From positions 1 to 6,838 of the forward strand of contig ONNL01000182.1 of NCBI GenBank assembly GCA_900319195.1: 6,838 nucleotides of DNA, written 5' to 3'. Under the pieces are notes generated by a model that was not told the DNA's origin, did not search any database, and was given only the letters and a program-made list of their open reading frames with translations. Positions 4,052 to 6,838 of the stretch are shown in pieces (the first letter of the stretch is position 1; each line of letters starts with the position of its first letter). Origin of the DNA: an uncultured Ruminococcus sp. Lineage in GTDB: Bacteria > Bacillota > Clostridia > Oscillospirales > Ruminococcaceae. The translations under genes were made by a program, and so were the position numbers.

Positions 4052-6769
4052 ATGGTGAAAGGAAAAAATATTGTAAAATGCGGCGTATCTGCTGTATTTT
4101 CTGCTGTTATCGCTGTGGGTACTCTCAGCCCGACTCTGATACAGCTTGCTCCGCTTACGGCAAATGCAGGTGAACAGCTCGGACAGACCGATTTCGACGA
4201 CGGCGTAGGTCTCCCGTGGCATATCTGCGAATCCGCTCCCGGAGAAATGGACTTTGAAATAGATAAGGGCGTATACAAGGTTACTATCGTCAATCCGGGC
4301 GGAGCTTCCGCAGGCGGCGAGGACAGGTGGGACTGTCAGTTCCGCCACAGAGGTCTTAAAATCGTCGCAGGACATGAATACGAGGTAAAGTACGAGATAA
4401 CTGCTTCAACAAGCGGCAAATACTACACTAAGATAGGCAACCTCGACGGTGATGTCGAAATATGGCACAATATGTCCAACGGCTCGGATCTCGACAGCAC
4501 CTGGGACCCGCTCCAGATCAATGCAAATGAGACTAAAAAAATAGACCTGAAATTCACGGCTTCACAATCCCTCGACGTTGCTGAGTGGGCATTCCACCTC
4601 GGCGGCGACGGACAGTACACTCCCGGCGGCTGCTTCCCTGCGGGAACAGTGATAACCTTCGACAATATGTCCCTCGTTGACCTTACAAGCGACGAAAACG
4701 ACTATGTTGCCCCTGAGGAATGGGAACGCGCAGGCGTGCTCACAAATCAGGTCGGATATTTCGTAGGACGCGAAAAGAAGGCTACTCTCCTCAGCAAGAA
4801 GAAGCAGGATTTCGATATTCTCGACGAAAACGGCAACAGCGTTTACTCGGGTACGAGCATCGACTTCGGTCATGATGATGACTCCGACGACGATGTTCAG
4901 GTGCTCGATTTCAGCGACTTCGACGATGAAGGAACGTTCACCATTGAGACCGAGGACGGCAGCACAAGCCGTGAATTCGTTATCGGTGATTCCTCTGCAT
5001 ACTCCGAAATGCTCTATGATTCGCTCAACTACTTCTATCAGAACCGCAGCGGTATCGAAATTGAGAGCAAGTATATCACCTCCGGCGACGCTAATGCTCT
5101 TGCGCGTGCAGCAGGTCATGACCCCGACAATGCCGAAATAGAGCAGACTTGGGGCTACTCGGGTTCAAGCGGCACTATCGACGTTACGGGCGGCTGGTAC
5201 GACGCAGGCGACCACGGAAAATATGTTGTAAACGGCGGCTTCTCGCTCTGGCTCATGCAGAATCAGTACGAGGTCGCAAAGAAATACGGCTTCGAGGACG
5301 TCTACGCTGACGGCACTATGAACATTCCTGAAAACAACAACTCCTACCCCGACCTTCTCGACGAGGCTCGCTGGGAAATGGACTGGATGTTCAGCATGAT
5401 AGTTGACAGCGGCGACTATGAGGGTATGCTCTACCACAAGGCTCACGACGAGAAGTGGACTGCTCTCGGTATCGCTCCTGCTGACGACGAAATGAAGCGT
5501 ATTGTTAAGCCTCCGACGACTGCGGCAACTCTCAACTTCGCAGCGTGTGCCGCTCAGGCAGCAAGACTCTGGGAGGGCATTGACGACGACTTCTCCGAGA
5601 AGTGCCTCGACGCTGCTGAGACAGCATACGAAGCTGCTAAGAAGCACCCCGATATGTATGCTCCCCTTGACGAATCTGTCGGCGGCGGTGCTTACGGTGA
5701 CGACGATGTTACTGACGAATTCTACTGGGCAGCCTGCGAGCTCTACATCACTACGGGTGACGCATCCTATCACGACGACATGAAGGACTCCGACTTCTTC
5801 CTCGAGTTACCTACAAAGCTCGGCGGCGGTGAGAGCGTTGATACAGTGGGAAGCTTCGACTGGGGAAACACAGCCGCTCTCGGTACTATGAGCATTTCTA
5901 TAAGCGACACCGAGGACAGCGAAAAGGCTTCTGATAATATCATCTCAGCGTCCGACCACTACATTGAGATCGAGGACGGACAGGGCTATGGTCAGCCTTA
6001 CGGTCCGAGCACTCTCAGCTACAACGACAAGGACAAGGGTTACCTCTGGGGTTCAAACTCCTTCGTGACCGACAACTCCATTGTTATGGCTTACGGCTAT
6101 CTACTCTCCGACGATACGCAGTACCTTGACGGTGCTCTCGGCGGTCTTGACTACATTCTCGGACGCAACCCGATGGACTACTCCTATGTAACAGGCTACG
6201 GCACTCACGCTATCGAGTATCCTCATCATCGTTACTGGGCAAAGCAGATCGACGACGCATTTCCTATGGCTCCGAGCGGCGTAATGTCGGGCGGTCCCAA
6301 CTCGGGAATGCAGGACCCGTGGGTACAGGGCAGCGGCTGGAAGAAGGGTGAGATCCCGCCTGCAAAGTGCTACCTTGACAATATCGAGGCATGGTCGGTA
6401 AACGAGTGCACTATCAACTGGAATACCTCGCTTGCATGGCTCACAGCATTTGCGGCACAGGAAAACGGAGGTATCATGCCTGATGAGGTGAACCTCTCAA
6501 CTGATACATCTCCTACGGACTCGGACAGCGACGACGACAGCGATACAGAGGAAAAGACGACAAAGAAGAGCAGCTCCAGCACAAAGAAAGCCACTGCGAC
6601 AAAGGCTGCAAGCAAGAATGACGACAATGACAGCGACAAGGGCGACAAAAAGAGCAGCAATCTCGGACTTATCGCTATAATCGCAGGTGCCTGCCTTCTC
6701 GGACTCGGCTCCATTGAGGTTCTCATCTTCAAGATTTTCAAGATGAAGAATAATAACAGCAAAAAGTAA
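4052..6769 (+). CDS. Membrane-anchored theme-D GH9 cellulase (CBM4-Ig-GH9-linker-TM)
   Basis: Secreted beta-1,4-glucanase of glycoside hydrolase family 9, an inverting enzyme acting on cellulose, probably as a processive endoglucanase or cellobiohydrolase. Order in the 905 residues: signal peptide 1-39 (Lys-rich start, hydrophobic core, likely cut after ANA); CBM4-like module about 43-211; CelD_N-type Ig-like domain about 228-313; GH9 barrel about 317-805. Catalytic residues are visible: Asp384 and Asp387 in YDAGDHGKY (second Asp the expected base), the family signature ending PHHR (724-727), and acid Glu785 in SVNECTINWN. A charged Ser/Thr/Asp/Lys linker (about 806-869) leads to a hydrophobic segment (about 871-893) and a basic tail ending NNNSKK, so the enzyme should face outward on the membrane. 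No dockerin, CBM37, SLH or LPXTG motif is seen. Theme-D relatives such as CbhA, CelK and Cel9E are dockerin-bearing. An Asp-rich insert (DDDSDDD, 275-281) lies in the Ig-like domain. Monocistronic. Exact substrate preference is inferred. Confidence 0.93.
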   Translation: MVKGKNIVKCGVSAVFSAVIAVGTLSPTLIQLAPLTANAGEQLGQTDFDDGVGLPWHICESAPGEMDFEIDKGVYKVTIVNPGGASAGGEDRWDCQFRHRGLKIVAGHEYEVKYEITASTSGKYYTKIGNLDGDVEIWHNMSNGSDLDSTWDPLQINANETKKIDLKFTASQSLDVAEWAFHLGGDGQYTPGGCFPAGTVITFDNMSLVDLTSDENDYVAPEEWERAGVLTNQVGYFVGREKKATLLSKKKQDFDILDENGNSVYSGTSIDFGHDDDSDDDVQVLDFSDFDDEGTFTIETEDGSTSREFVIGDSSAYSEMLYDSLNYFYQNRSGIEIESKYITSGDANALARAAGHDPDNAEIEQTWGYSGSSGTIDVTGGWYDAGDHGKYVVNGGFSLWLMQNQYEVAKKYGFEDVYADGTMNIPENNNSYPDLLDEARWEMDWMFSMIVDSGDYEGMLYHKAHDEKWTALGIAPADDEMKRIVKPPTTAATLNFAACAAQAARLWEGIDDDFSEKCLDAAETAYEAAKKHPDMYAPLDESVGGGAYGDDDVTDEFYWAACELYITTGDASYHDDMKDSDFFLELPTKLGGGESVDTVGSFDWGNTAALGTMSISISDTEDSEKASDNIISASDHYIEIEDGQGYGQPYGPSTLSYNDKDKGYLWGSNSFVTDNSIVMAYGYLLSDDTQYLDGALGGLDYILGRNPMDYSYVTGYGTHAIEYPHHRYWAKQIDDAFPMAPSGVMSGGPNSGMQDPWVQGSGWKKGEIPPAKCYLDNIEAWSVNECTINWNTSLAWLTAFAAQENGGIMPDEVNLSTDTSPTDSDSDDDSDTEEKTTKKSSSSTKKATATKAASKNDDNDSDKGDKKSSNLGLIAIIAGACLLGLGSIEVLIFKIFKMKNNNSKK

Positions 6770-6782
6770 ATAAACAGTAATT

Positions 6783-6820
6783 GAGGGAAGTCTCTTTGAA
6801 GGAGCCTTCCCTCTATTTTC
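6783..6820 (+). terminator. Intrinsic terminator of the GH9 gene
   Basis: GAGGGAAG (6783-6790) pairs with CTTCCCTC (6806-6813). An inner CTCT (6792-6795)/GGAG (6801-6804) extends the stem across one T/C mismatch, leaving a 5-nt loop. TATTTTC follows at 6814-6820. It starts 13 nt after the stop codon and marks the end of the unit. Confidence 0.85.
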
Positions 6821-6838
6821 TTGCAGAGCGTTAATTTA

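Noticed and set aside
5165..5773. 202-codon minus-strand frame opposite the GH9 catalytic domain
   Set aside because: The plus-strand frame has intact catalytic motifs; the antisense translation is Val/Ser-rich without family features.
6731..6769. Sortase cell-wall sorting signal at the GH9 C-terminus
   Set aside because: Hydrophobic segment plus basic tail is present, but no LPXTG-like pentapeptide precedes it.

Overview
The window looks like chromosome from a fibre-degrading Gram-positive gut or rumen anaerobe of the Oscillospiraceae, most likely Ruminococcus (R. albus / R. flavefaciens type). This rests on the theme-D GH9 cellulase with a CBM4-type module resembling ruminococcal enzymes, strong GGAGG ribosome binding sites, AT-rich intergenic DNA around moderately GC-rich genes, and an antimicrobial-peptide-type ABC system typical of Firmicutes. 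The genus call is an inference from protein recognition; no search was run.

Layout. (1) 2-970, +: the C-terminal part of an FtsX/MacB-type ABC permease that enters from the left edge, followed 13 nt later by its ATPase (984-1754, +); together they form the end of an operon. (2) 1755-2063: 309 nt without a gene. It holds a GC-rich segment that can fold into several nested helices, a strong bidirectional terminator, and a cluster of short direct and inverted repeats just beyond the 3' end of guaA. (3) 2064-3626, -: complete guaA (GMP synthase) with its own sigma-A-type promoter. (4) 3627-4051: 425 nt of AT-rich divergent intergenic DNA with a perfect 11-bp inverted repeat, a spaced direct repeat and weak promoter candidates for the gene to the right. 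(5) 4052-6769, +: a 905-residue secreted GH9 cellulase (signal peptide, CBM4-like module, Ig-like domain, GH9 catalytic domain, charged Ser/Thr/Asp/Lys linker, C-terminal membrane segment), ending at an intrinsic terminator.

The three units are independently transcribed and do not form one pathway: an ABC exporter/resistance system, a housekeeping purine gene, and a cell-surface cellulase. The most notable point is the cellulase architecture. A theme-D GH9 enzyme, whose well-known clostridial relatives carry a dockerin, here ends in a transmembrane anchor with no dockerin and no sortase motif. The second point is the repeat-rich gap at the 3' end of guaA, a location known as an integration site for genomic islands. 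I see no clear new multi-gene system, CRISPR array, tRNA, rRNA or intact mobile element.
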